Assembly (NCBI RefSeq): GCF_003797945.1
Contig: NZ_RKKU01000003.1
Location: forward strand, 62,001 to 126,000
DNA: 64,000 nucleotides
Direction of reading: 5' to 3'
DNA from: Pseudomonas neustonica
GTDB lineage: Bacteria; Pseudomonadota; Gammaproteobacteria; Pseudomonadales; Pseudomonadaceae
The notes under the pieces are model-generated. The model searched no databases and had not been told where the DNA came from. It saw only the letters and a list, made by a program, of their open reading frames with translations. The position numbers and the translations under genes were made by a program. Of this stretch, positions 26,091-34,001 are shown one piece after another. Positions within the stretch are counted from its first letter, which is position 1. Each line of letters begins with the position of its first letter.

Positions 26091-26112
26091 CCGAAAGCGC
26101 GTCGCGGGTAAG

Positions 26113-26718
26113 TCAGCCGCCGTTTAGTCGATCTGCTGCCACGTGGGCCGGTCGGGCATAGGCGCGTTCCACATAGCGTGCAAAGGTCGGGCGTTTTTCT
26201 ATAGTGCCGAGCATCATGCCCCAACCTAACTGAGATGCGATGTAGACGTCTGCACCGGTAAATTGCGCGCCGCACAGCCACGGGCCGTCCTGCAAGGCCG
26301 TTTCCAGCGCATTGATCGTATCCGCGTAACTACCGAATCCTGCCATGCGGCTTTGCCCTTCAGGCACTTCCCAGCCCAGAGTACGAGCAGTTACCGCTGT
26401 CTCCAGCGGGCCTGCGGCAAAAAACAGCCAGCGCAGGTAAATAGCTCGGCGCGGATCATCTATTGCCGGTGCTAGATTATTCGTCGGAAAGCGATCAGCC
26501 AGATAGGCACAAATGGCCGCGCACTCGGTAACGATCATGGACCCATGCACCATTGCCGGGACCTTGCCCATTGGGTTGATCGCCAGGTACTCGGGGCTCT
26601 TCATCTGCTCGCCATACTCGATCCACACCGTCTCATAAGGAGTGCCGGTTTCCTCCAGCATCCAGTGCGCGATGCGGCCGCGTGATTGTGCATTGGAATA
26701 GAGCTTCAATTCGGTCAT
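26113..26718 (-). CDS. Glutathione S-transferase family protein
   Basis: 201 residues: a thioredoxin-like N-terminal domain (to about 78) with the SNAQSRGRIAHWMLEE start, cis-proline GKVPAMV and TECAAICAYLADRF, followed by the helical C-terminal domain with FTGADVYIASQLGWG. The family conjugates glutathione to electrophiles or reduces peroxides; the substrate is unknown. The caggag ribosome site is 9 bases before the ATG. It converges on the GH13_18 gene with a 22-base gap. Confidence 0.92.
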   Translation of the reverse strand: MTELKLYSNAQSRGRIAHWMLEETGTPYETVWIEYGEQMKSPEYLAINPMGKVPAMVHGSMIVTECAAICAYLADRFPTNNLAPAIDDPRRAIYLRWLFFAAGPLETAVTARTLGWEVPEGQSRMAGFGSYADTINALETALQDGPWLCGAQFTGADVYIASQLGWGMMLGTIEKRPTFARYVERAYARPAHVAADRLNGG

Positions 26719-26759
26719 CTAATGGCTCCTGTAAGAGCTGGTTCTTGAGCTTGCGTGGG

Positions 26760-27542
26760 CTAGGCAGCCAGAATCTCCCAAAGGCCAATACAACTGATGG
26801 CTAACAGGGTGATACCAAGAATGCGGAAGAATTTGCTGGTTTCGCCTTTAAGCATGTGGTCGTGAAAGCGTAGGCCAATAAAATGGCCCAGGGTGACGCA
26901 GGGCAGTAACCATAGGTGGTGTATCAGTTGCAGATCGACGCCAGCGTAGATGAACGCGGCCATCTTGATTGCAACCAGAATAAACCAGAGGGCAAACAGG
27001 GTGTCGCGCAATTTTTCCTTGGCTACATGCTGTGCCGCTACGGCGATGATCAAGGGTGCGCCAATTAACGAGGTACCACTGACGTAACCGCCCAGCATCA
27101 GGAACACGGTGTCCACCAGTTTGCTGTTACTGCGAAAGGGGCGGTTGAGAATGTAGGACACCGAATAGGTGCCGACGATGCAGAAAATGATGATGCTCAT
27201 TACGCTGGCCGGCAGCGTCAGTAGACCCAGCACGCCAATCATCTTCGGCACTATCATGATCCCCAACATACGCCACAAATAGCGCCAGTCGACGGTGCTC
27301 TCGCGCACCTCGCCATCGGCTTTGGGGGCACGCTTGCGGTTGTTCAAGAAGATGGTGAGCGAGGAGAACAGCAGCAGGTGTGCGGCAATCAGCGGCAAAA
27401 AAACCAACGGATCGTTATCGACCAGCAGCAGAAAGGGCAGTGATAGCACCGCGCCGCCAAATCCTAACCCCGAGCGAACAAAACCACTCCAGACAAATAT
27501 GAGGCCAATCAGGGCGAGCTGGGATAGCGACAGGTCAGACAT
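26760..27542 (-). CDS. TauE/SafE (TSUP) family permease
   Basis: 260-residue inner-membrane protein with about eight hydrophobic segments in two repeats. The repeats begin FVWSGFVRSGLGFGGAVLSLPFLL and MLGGYVSGTSLIGAPLIIAVAAQ, as in the sulfite/organosulfonate exporter family. A charged cytoplasmic loop (NNRKRAPKADGEVRES) follows segment 2. The substrate is unassigned. A cggag site precedes the ATG. It lies 41 bases upstream of the GST gene, so a two-gene operon is plausible. Confidence 0.9.
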   Translation of the reverse strand: MSDLSLSQLALIGLIFVWSGFVRSGLGFGGAVLSLPFLLLVDNDPLVFLPLIAAHLLLFSSLTIFLNNRKRAPKADGEVRESTVDWRYLWRMLGIMIVPKMIGVLGLLTLPASVMSIIIFCIVGTYSVSYILNRPFRSNSKLVDTVFLMLGGYVSGTSLIGAPLIIAVAAQHVAKEKLRDTLFALWFILVAIKMAAFIYAGVDLQLIHHLWLLPCVTLGHFIGLRFHDHMLKGETSKFFRILGITLLAISCIGLWEILAA

Positions 27543-27661
27543 GGTGCTCCGCTGAGGCAGGCGAGAAGGGCGCTCAGTTTAGCGGTTAGGCATCCGCTGA
27601 AACAATTGTAGCTACCGCAACAGACTGATCCAGCTCGCCTGCGGTGAGCTTCGCAAAGCGG

Positions 27662-28381
27662 TCAGCGACAGTAACCAAAGTTACTGTTGTCGAGGTGGAA
27701 ATGATTGGCATGCGGGGCATTGTAGTCCGGCCCGAGGACAGTGCCGAAATAATCACAGGCGGCGTCATGTACGTCATGCAGGAATGCTGACTTGTTTGCT
27801 GCGCTTTGATTATTCCAGTCCTTGAGGACGCTGACCCGCACGCCACTTTGGGTAGTAAAGCCGGCGACATCGAAGGCTGCCGCGCTAGCGTGCTGACTAC
27901 GGCGGGCGTTTTTGCGGTGATAAATGTTGCGGCAAGCAAAGGTGCCGAAGTGCTGGATGCGGCTGATGGACTCACCAAAATGTTGCTCTGCCAGTGGCTG
28001 CAGGCGCTGGCGCTCGAACATAAGCCAACTGACGGCGACCGGACAGGTCAGGGTGAAAGGTGCACTAAAGCGAACGCCCGTGCGCTGCACGCGCACTACG
28101 TTGCTCAGTGGGCAGCCGGCGACCGGCGTGTAGTCCTCAAGCGGCATATGCTGCAGGGCGTCAGGCTCGGCGCTGTTGAGCAGCGCCAGACAGTGCTGGG
28201 GCGCACTTTGCAGTTGGTGCATTTTCCAGCGGGTAACCGGGGTGATGGCATCATCCAGGCTCAGCGGCGTACGCGGGTTCCAGGCTGATGGCAGCGTCCA
28301 CCAGGGTTGCAGTAGCGCGAACAGAGTCAAAAGTAAGAGCAGGCAGAACAGGGCTGCAAAGCCGGATTTGAATAAACGCAC
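27662..28381 (-). CDS. Extensin-like family protein (membrane-anchored)
   Basis: 239 residues with an N-terminal hydrophobic anchor (ALFCLLLLLTLFALL) and a periplasmic extensin-C-like domain. Histidines and aspartates in QHASAAAFDVAGF and NHFHLDNS resemble the zinc-binding HxxxxxxD...HxH arrangement of LAS-type peptidoglycan carboxypeptidases, suggesting a cell-wall role. Cys pairs (HCLALL, GCPL, LTCPV, ACRN, ACDY, YCR) could form disulfides. It follows the phosphoesterase with a 3-base gap in a three-gene operon. Confidence 0.82.
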   Translation of the reverse strand: MRLFKSGFAALFCLLLLLTLFALLQPWWTLPSAWNPRTPLSLDDAITPVTRWKMHQLQSAPQHCLALLNSAEPDALQHMPLEDYTPVAGCPLSNVVRVQRTGVRFSAPFTLTCPVAVSWLMFERQRLQPLAEQHFGESISRIQHFGTFACRNIYHRKNARRSQHASAAAFDVAGFTTQSGVRVSVLKDWNNQSAANKSAFLHDVHDAACDYFGTVLGPDYNAPHANHFHLDNSNFGYCR

Positions 28382-28384
28382 GTG

Positions 28385-29194
28385 TTAACGGCTCCGGTAC
28401 AAAGCCAGATCAGTTTCGCTGAATAACTGGAACTCGTCCTCTTGCTCAGCATAATCCCAGCGCTCAACGCTGCACTGGTGGCGTCCCTCATGGCACTCGT
28501 GCCTGATCAGATTGACCGAGTTGGGGATGCTGCCGCGCACGCGTTGCGATACGGCGGTGCCGGCCTGTGCTGTCCAGCCGGTACGCTGCGTTTCCTGCCC
28601 GCTGAGGGGGCGTATGTAAGGCAGGTGAATATGCCCGGCCAACAGCAGGTCCATGCCAGCATCAATCCATTCGGGTACTGCTTGCGCGCGACCAATCAGC
28701 AGGTTGGCCTGGTCGGACGCTTCGATGGCGCTCACGGGATGGTGCTGCATCACGACGCGTAACTGTCCCGGATTAGCCTGCCTTAGCCGCTTGGCGACGC
28801 GCGCTATCTGCTCCGCGCTCACTTCGCCGTTCTTGTGCCGGGATGGTTTGGTTGAGTTGACGCTGATCACCAGCAGGTGCTCGGTGTCGAGTACGGGTTC
28901 CAGTTCTTTGCCGAATGCCGCTTGATAGTTGCGATATGGATAAAAAAGGCGTGCCACTACATTGAGGATCAGCGGGATGTCGTGATTACCGGGCACGGTC
29001 AAAACGGGCGCCGGTAACTGGTCGGTGAACGCCTTGGCGGCAGCAAATTGGCCTGGCCGTGCTCGCTGGGTAATGTCGCCACTGAGTAGTACGTGGTCCG
29101 GCGCCTGTTGCCTGGCCAAGCGCAGCAGTGCGTCCGGGACGCTGTTTTGTTCGGTACCAAAGTGCGGGTCAGAGATATGCAGTAGGCAGGTCAT
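28385..29194 (-). CDS. Calcineurin-like metallophosphoesterase
   Basis: 269-residue cytoplasmic phosphoesterase. Di-metal motifs in order are HISDPHFG, LLSGDITQ, VPGNHDIP, MQHHPV and LLAGHIHLP, close to the class III cyclic nucleotide phosphodiesterase or UDP-diacylglucosamine-like layout. The start overlaps the stop of the lipid kinase by four bases, so translation is coupled. The neighbours suggest a phospholipid or cell-wall precursor substrate, but that is inference. Confidence 0.9.
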   Translation of the reverse strand: MTCLLHISDPHFGTEQNSVPDALLRLARQQAPDHVLLSGDITQRARPGQFAAAKAFTDQLPAPVLTVPGNHDIPLILNVVARLFYPYRNYQAAFGKELEPVLDTEHLLVISVNSTKPSRHKNGEVSAEQIARVAKRLRQANPGQLRVVMQHHPVSAIEASDQANLLIGRAQAVPEWIDAGMDLLLAGHIHLPYIRPLSGQETQRTGWTAQAGTAVSQRVRGSIPNSVNLIRHECHEGRHQCSVERWDYAEQEDEFQLFSETDLALYRSR

Positions 29195-30177
29195 ACGCGC
29201 TCCCGCAGTAACTCATTGCGTGGCACCAGCAGGGGTAGATAGTCCTTGGGCACATGAAATTCCAGGGGGGCGCGCAAGCGAAATATCTCACCGTCCATTG
29301 CCACCTTGATTCGTCGCCGTGTTGGCCCCAGGCGGACTGTCATTTTGCTGAATCCGAAGCTGATCAGGTTGTCCGCTTCGCCCATGCGGCTGATAAGGCC
29401 GCGCGCTACCAGGCCGTAAAGAGCCAGGGTGCTCAGCGGTTTTGCCGTCATGGCCACCAGGTGATCGCGCTGTAGCTCAACTTGCTGATCAACTCCTATG
29501 TGTTCTAACTGTAGTGCGTTGTTGCCAATGACGATGGTCTGCGTTTGCAGGGAGCGTGTACTGCCTTCGAAATCGAGCTGCACCGAGAGCTGGCGATGCG
29601 CGCGGAACAAGGTGACCAGAGCTGACCACAAGGCAACCCAGCGGCTGCGGCCATAGCGCTGTTTATAGGCCTCACGATCTTCCAGCAAGGTTGGATACAG
29701 CCCCAGGCTAGCGTTCACCAGGAATACTTTGCCGTTCAGCATGCCAACCTGTACTGGCTCAATTACCGAATCAAGCAGGTTTCGAGTGGCGGTTTCAGTA
29801 TCCTGTGATATACCGTAGGTACGTCCGAAGTAATTGAAAGTGCCCTGCGGCAGAATGCCAAAGGGTAAGCCAGTACCCAGTACCGCGTTGCTGACGGCAT
29901 TCAGTGTTCCGTCACCGCCGGCAGCAACCACTACCCCCTTATTGGCGCGCGCCAATTCAACTGCTTGCTTGGCTGCTACTGCCAGGTTGGCGCCACCCTT
30001 TACTTCTATCAGCTCGAATTGCCGACCAGCGGCATTCAGTACTTGTCTGATGCAGTCCTGTACTTCGCTGCCCTGATGTTTGCCCGAGCCGGTATTGAGC
30101 ACGATATAAAAGGTTTCGTCACCGCGCAGTTGGGGCTGGGGCGCAGCAGGGCGTGAGTCGGTAAAGTTCCGCGGCAT
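29191..30177 (-). CDS. Diacylglycerol kinase-family lipid kinase (YegS/DagK-like)
   Basis: Soluble lipid kinase of the DAGK catalytic family. Marks are YIVLNTGSGKHQG, VVAAGGDGTLNAV (ATP site), and GILPQGTFNYFGRTYGI in place of the usual GTaNdfA. I place the start at ATG 30177 (MPRNFTDSR), giving 328 residues; the frame continues upstream to 30321, but that extension is low-complexity and unlike the family. It is the first gene of a kinase-phosphoesterase-extensin operon. Confidence 0.87.
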   Translation of the reverse strand: MPRNFTDSRPAAPQPQLRGDETFYIVLNTGSGKHQGSEVQDCIRQVLNAAGRQFELIEVKGGANLAVAAKQAVELARANKGVVVAAGGDGTLNAVSNAVLGTGLPFGILPQGTFNYFGRTYGISQDTETATRNLLDSVIEPVQVGMLNGKVFLVNASLGLYPTLLEDREAYKQRYGRSRWVALWSALVTLFRAHRQLSVQLDFEGSTRSLQTQTIVIGNNALQLEHIGVDQQVELQRDHLVAMTAKPLSTLALYGLVARGLISRMGEADNLISFGFSKMTVRLGPTRRRIKVAMDGEIFRLRAPLEFHVPKDYLPLLVPRNELLRERV

Positions 30178-30319
30178 TCCATTACCCTGAGGTGGTGGAC
30201 GCCAGACAGTCTTGCCTGTCGGCGCCAAAGAAATTGAGTCGCTAGTGTTGCTTAGGTCAGTCAAGCAGCTGATGGTTCCCTTGCCGCTTGGCTGAGTGTG
30301 AGGGGCGGGGGATGTGAGC

Positions 30320-30337
30320 AATCGCTTTTGAGCGATT
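30320..30337. repeat. 7-bp inverted repeat in the b561/lipid kinase promoter region
   Basis: AATCGCT and AGCGATT flank a 4-base loop (TTTG). It lies about 80 bases before the cytochrome b561 start and 140 bases before the lipid kinase start. It could be an operator for either divergent gene; no regulator gene is adjacent. Confidence 0.4.
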
Positions 30338-30415
30338 AGCGGAACCTTAAGCAGAAGTTAAGCTGCTGAGCATAGGCTTGGCAGCACATTAAACCAAGAC
30401 AGGGAATTTCTGATC

Positions 30416-30955
30416 ATGACACCCGCTCCAGCCCGTTATCACCGCTTGAATATCAGCCTGCACTGGCTGATGTTGTTATTGATCGCTGCGGTTTATGCCT
30501 GCATCGAGCTAAGGGGGAATTTTCCACGCGGTAGCGATACCCGTGACTTGCTAAAACACCTGCATTTTGCGCTGGGTATGTCGGTGTTTGTGCTGGTCTG
30601 GCTGCGACTACTTGGGCGTGCCCTGTTCAAGGCTCCGGCAATCCAGCCAGTGCCGCCGCAATGGCAGACTCGTGTTGCCGGGCTGATGCATCTGGCGTTG
30701 TACGCGCTGATGATCGGACTACCTTTGCTCGGCTGGCTGATACTAAGCGCGAGTGGCAAAACGCAGATTTTCGACTGGCTGACCTTGCCTTCGTTGTTGG
30801 CGCCTAACAAGGCATTGGCTGGCGACTTGAAGGAAATTCATGAGTGGGGTGGCGTGGCGGGCTACTGGCTGATTGGTTTGCATGCAGCGGCAGGCGTTGC
30901 CCATCACTATTTCTGGCGTGATAACACTCTGACGCGAATGTTGCCAGGCAAGTAG
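30416..30955 (+). CDS. Cytochrome b561 family protein
   Basis: 179-residue four-helix inner-membrane dihaem cytochrome. Haem-ligand candidates are His9/His16 in YHRLNISLHW, His49/His51 in KHLHFALG and His in HEWGGVAGYWLIGLHAAAGVAHHY. It probably passes electrons between quinone and periplasmic acceptors such as superoxide or polyisoprenoid-binding YceI partners; no yceI gene is adjacent. It is divergent from the lipid kinase operon and converges on a diguanylate cyclase, with an inverted repeat between them. Confidence 0.92.
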   Translation: MTPAPARYHRLNISLHWLMLLLIAAVYACIELRGNFPRGSDTRDLLKHLHFALGMSVFVLVWLRLLGRALFKAPAIQPVPPQWQTRVAGLMHLALYALMIGLPLLGWLILSASGKTQIFDWLTLPSLLAPNKALAGDLKEIHEWGGVAGYWLIGLHAAAGVAHHYFWRDNTLTRMLPGK

Positions 30956-30965
30956 ACAAGGGTTG

Positions 30966-30994
30966 CTGGCAGAGTGAGCGGCTTACTCTGCCAG
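30966..30994. repeat. Perfect 10-bp inverted repeat at a convergent gene junction
   Basis: CTGGCAGAGT (30966-30975) and ACTCTGCCAG (30985-30994) form a perfect stem with a 9-base loop. The right arm is the last codons of the minus-strand diguanylate cyclase, so its stop codon sits in the hairpin. There is no T-run on either strand. It may end or stabilise both convergent transcripts. Confidence 0.65.
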
Positions 30995-32290
30995 TGCATA
31001 GCGGTTACCGCCCTGCTGTTTGGCGCGGTACATTGCCTGGTCTGCGCGCTTGAGCAGGTGTTCCGAGCCTTCGGTGGGGGTCAGGTTTACCGCGATGCCG
31101 ATGCTGGTTCCGCACTGTACCTCGTGGCCGTCCAGATGATAGGCAGCGTTTAGCTTATTGCAGACTTTTTCGGCGACCTGGCAGGCGTCTTCTTCGTGCG
31201 TAATACTTTCCAGCAGCAGCACAAACTCATCGCCGCCCATGCGCGCGACCGTGTCGGCTGCGCGCACGACGCTGCGCAGCCTGCTTGCGACTTCCTGTAG
31301 TAGCAAGTCGCCAATCGCATGGCCCATGCTGTCGTTGATCTCCTTGAAGCGGTCCAGGTCGAGAAAAAGGAGTGCGATTCCGCTGCCCTCGCGCTCTGCG
31401 CGGCTGCGCGCCATTACCAGTCGATCGTTTAACAGTGCTCGATTGGGGAGGCCGGTCAACTGGTCGTGATGTGACAGAAATTGTAGCCTGGACTGCATCT
31501 GCACACGCTGAACGGCGGTGGCTATCTGCGTGGAGACATATTGCAGCAGTGCGCGGTCCTCTTCGCTAAAAGTAGCGCCGCCCGCTTGACGATGCAGAAC
31601 CAGTGCACCAAAGGCGGTTTCTCTGGCCAGCAGTGGCACGCCTAGCCAGTTGGCCTCGGTTGTGTCGGTTTCGTCGCCAGCGGTAAATAGCTGTTGTTTG
31701 CCATCCGCGATGGTTCTTGAAGCCAGCTCTGTTGGGGTTAGATTGCTGTCACTGCCGTGATAGCGAAAATGAATCTCGCCACTACCGGGGTCGTGCAGCG
31801 CCAGGCTGAAAATACTGACGGGGAGTAGCCGGTCAACAATCTGATGGACGTGACTGCACAGCGTATTCAGATCCTCAGCGTTGTTGGCTGCTTCTGAAAT
31901 GGCGTATACCGCCGACTGCATGACTTCGTATTGTTTGCGTTCAGTGATGTCGCGCGCGACGGCGATACGTAATTGGTCTTCTTCGGACCAGCGCGACGAC
32001 CACATGATATGGACGACGCTGCCATCCTTGCGCAGGTAGCGATTTTCGAAGTGCGGGATCAACTCACCGTTACGCACGCGCTGCGCCGCCAGCAGGGTGG
32101 CATCAATATCATCGGGGTGAAGCAGACCGAGTATGTGGCGTCCGATCAACTCATCCTGGGTATAACCAAAAATGCGCTCGCACGCGGCGCTGACGTAAAC
32201 GAATGTGCCATGTTCGTCGACCATGCAAACGGCATCAAGCAACATGTCGACAAGATGGGTCGCAGGTGACATCGGAATCGTTGAGCTCAT
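30983..32290 (-). CDS. PAS-GAF diguanylate cyclase
   Basis: 435-residue soluble cyclic-di-GMP synthase. A PAS domain (about 10-120, with YVSAACERIFGYTQDELIG) is followed by a GAF domain (about 125-262, with VPLLARETAFGALVLHR) and a GGDEF domain (about 268-435). The active site GGDEF is at 352-356, with inhibitory site RAAD at 343-346. PAS may bind haem, flavin or a small ligand; nothing in the sequence decides. It stands alone, with 163 bases to the PAP2 gene upstream. Confidence 0.94.
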   Translation of the reverse strand: MSSTIPMSPATHLVDMLLDAVCMVDEHGTFVYVSAACERIFGYTQDELIGRHILGLLHPDDIDATLLAAQRVRNGELIPHFENRYLRKDGSVVHIMWSSRWSEEDQLRIAVARDITERKQYEVMQSAVYAISEAANNAEDLNTLCSHVHQIVDRLLPVSIFSLALHDPGSGEIHFRYHGSDSNLTPTELASRTIADGKQQLFTAGDETDTTEANWLGVPLLARETAFGALVLHRQAGGATFSEEDRALLQYVSTQIATAVQRVQMQSRLQFLSHHDQLTGLPNRALLNDRLVMARSRAEREGSGIALLFLDLDRFKEINDSMGHAIGDLLLQEVASRLRSVVRAADTVARMGGDEFVLLLESITHEEDACQVAEKVCNKLNAAYHLDGHEVQCGTSIGIAVNLTPTEGSEHLLKRADQAMYRAKQQGGNRYALAE

Positions 32291-32453
32291 GGGTGCGGCT
32301 TACGCATTGTGCATGAAATAAGGCCTATGGACTGGTGTTTGGAAGGACGTCCGTATCCTGATGTTATGATGGCATTATAGTCATGTTACGACGGTTAGTC
32401 GCTCAACTTTACACTGAAGTGGCGCGCTCTTGGCGCGCATTGTGAACGCAAGA

Positions 32454-33221
32454 TCAATTCTCCTGACTTTGCTCGTTCACCCCGGGGATGCGTCTTTCTG
32501 CGGGCCTTATGGCATTAAACGTGAGTTGCAGCAGTATGGGCACAACCGTGCCGAGGCAAGCTGCAACCAGTACGTCGGTTGGCCAGTGTACGCCCAGCAC
32601 CAGGCGTGATAACGCCACCAGCGCTATCCATAGGCCTGCCAATATGATTGCTGGCAGGCGCGCCGCTGGCCAAAAGCTAGTCGCGCACAGAGCCAGCGCG
32701 GTGGCGCAGGCTGCGGTCCCCATGGTATGACCGCTGGGAAAGCTGTAGCCCCAATACCACGCGGTATCCCAGAGTGCCGGCCGCTCGCGCGCGACTGCCA
32801 TCTTGATCAGGTAGATCAGTAATCCACTACTGATCATTGAGGTCGCCAATAAAAGCGCTTCGCGGCGGTGACGAGCAACGAGCAATACGGCGGTAAGTAC
32901 TGCGCCGAGCGGTGTCAGGAAGTGCGAAGACCCCGCCAGGGTGACCCATTGGAAGAAGGTGACGGTCGTGGCAGAGGCGTGCTGGTGAAGAAACTCGAGG
33001 ATCGCAATATCCAGCTCACTGGTTTCACCGCCTAGCACCTCTTGGCTGACCTGGATTGCGATCACCGATAAGGACAGCAGCAACAGCGTTACCGCTCGCC
33101 TTTCCTGTAAGCGGGTGTGCCAATGGGGTCGCCGCCAGCGCGCGTAGCTCAACAAGCTGAAGTAAAGCAGTGCGATGCTCAGGAGCACCCCGCCGAAGTC
33201 GATTAGGCTGTCTGTCAGCAT
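32454..33221 (-). CDS. PAP2-family membrane phosphatase
   Basis: 255-residue inner-membrane phosphatase with six hydrophobic segments. The three catalytic motifs are KMAVARERP, PSGHT and SRLVLGVHWPTDVL. Likely substrates are phosphatidic acid, phosphatidylglycerophosphate or undecaprenyl pyrophosphate. It lies about 38 bases downstream of the exported lipase gene on the same strand, so a lipid-related operon with that gene and the 7TMR-DISM cyclase is possible. Confidence 0.93.
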   Translation of the reverse strand: MLTDSLIDFGGVLLSIALLYFSLLSYARWRRPHWHTRLQERRAVTLLLLSLSVIAIQVSQEVLGGETSELDIAILEFLHQHASATTVTFFQWVTLAGSSHFLTPLGAVLTAVLLVARHRREALLLATSMISSGLLIYLIKMAVARERPALWDTAWYWGYSFPSGHTMGTAACATALALCATSFWPAARLPAIILAGLWIALVALSRLVLGVHWPTDVLVAACLGTVVPILLQLTFNAIRPAERRIPGVNEQSQEN

Positions 33222-33259
33222 GCTGGGCCTTGTTGTTTGAATGATGTTGCGACGTGATA

Positions 33260-33994
33260 TTAACGTACCGAGGCGTGTTCTGAATGGTTGAATTTGCCGT
33301 TGGCGAGAAAGTGCAGCGTCTGCGCGATGACGTCGGGTGCTTGCATAATGAAGGTATGGGTGACAGGCAAGCTGATGTGGTCGGTCATACCTTCGAGTTT
33401 GGTACTTTGTACTGAAACCTTGCCATCATCCGGGTCGGGCAGCATGGTTGAAAGAATCAGGTTGATACTTTGGGTGCCGGCAATAATGCCCAGACTGAAG
33501 TTCGGTTGTCCCAGTTGCTTGGGTACGTCTTCAGCTCCGGTGCCCAGTTCTAGTCCGGCAGGACCATTTAACCAACTGAAACCGGCTACATCGGCAAGAT
33601 TATCAACCACCTCACTGCCCTGATTTGGCGGTGCCAGCATCACCACGTGGCCCAGCTGGCCAAGCTCGTGCTGCGCCAGATAATAACGTACCAGAATACC
33701 TCCCAGCGAATGGGTAACGAAGTGCACGGTGACGTCCGGTGCGCAGGCTTGCAATGCGGGTGGTATGGCTATCTCGGCTAACCTGGCTACGGCAAAGTCG
33801 CGTGACGGGTAGTTGAGGTTGACCACCTGATAGCCCGCCTTATTGAGCGCCTCTTGCATATCGTTCATGGAGTTACTGGTACGCGCGAGTCCATGCAGGA
33901 GAACAACACATTCGCTGGCGCGCGCCTGCGCGACGGCAACAGTGCACAGCACGATGATGACCAGCAAGCGCAATCCGAATCGCAAGGTAGGCAT
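33260..33994 (-). CDS. Exported lipase/esterase (alpha/beta hydrolase)
   Basis: Secreted hydrolase with a clean signal peptide when started at ATG 33994 (MPTLRFGLRLLVIIVLCTVAVAQA, cleavage after ARA); 244 residues. The oxyanion segment is VVLLHGLARTS and the nucleophile elbow is VTHSLGG, with Thr in place of the usual first Gly. NYPSRD and LAPPNQGSEV resemble the PGAP1/triacylglycerol lipase branch. The start is 7 bases after the stop of the upstream cyclase. An alternative ATG at 34024 would overlap that gene's end. Either way translation is probably coupled. Confidence 0.85.
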   Translation of the reverse strand: MPTLRFGLRLLVIIVLCTVAVAQARASECVVLLHGLARTSNSMNDMQEALNKAGYQVVNLNYPSRDFAVARLAEIAIPPALQACAPDVTVHFVTHSLGGILVRYYLAQHELGQLGHVVMLAPPNQGSEVVDNLADVAGFSWLNGPAGLELGTGAEDVPKQLGQPNFSLGIIAGTQSINLILSTMLPDPDDGKVSVQSTKLEGMTDHISLPVTHTFIMQAPDVIAQTLHFLANGKFNHSEHASVR

Positions 33995-34001
33995 TTGCAG
34001 C

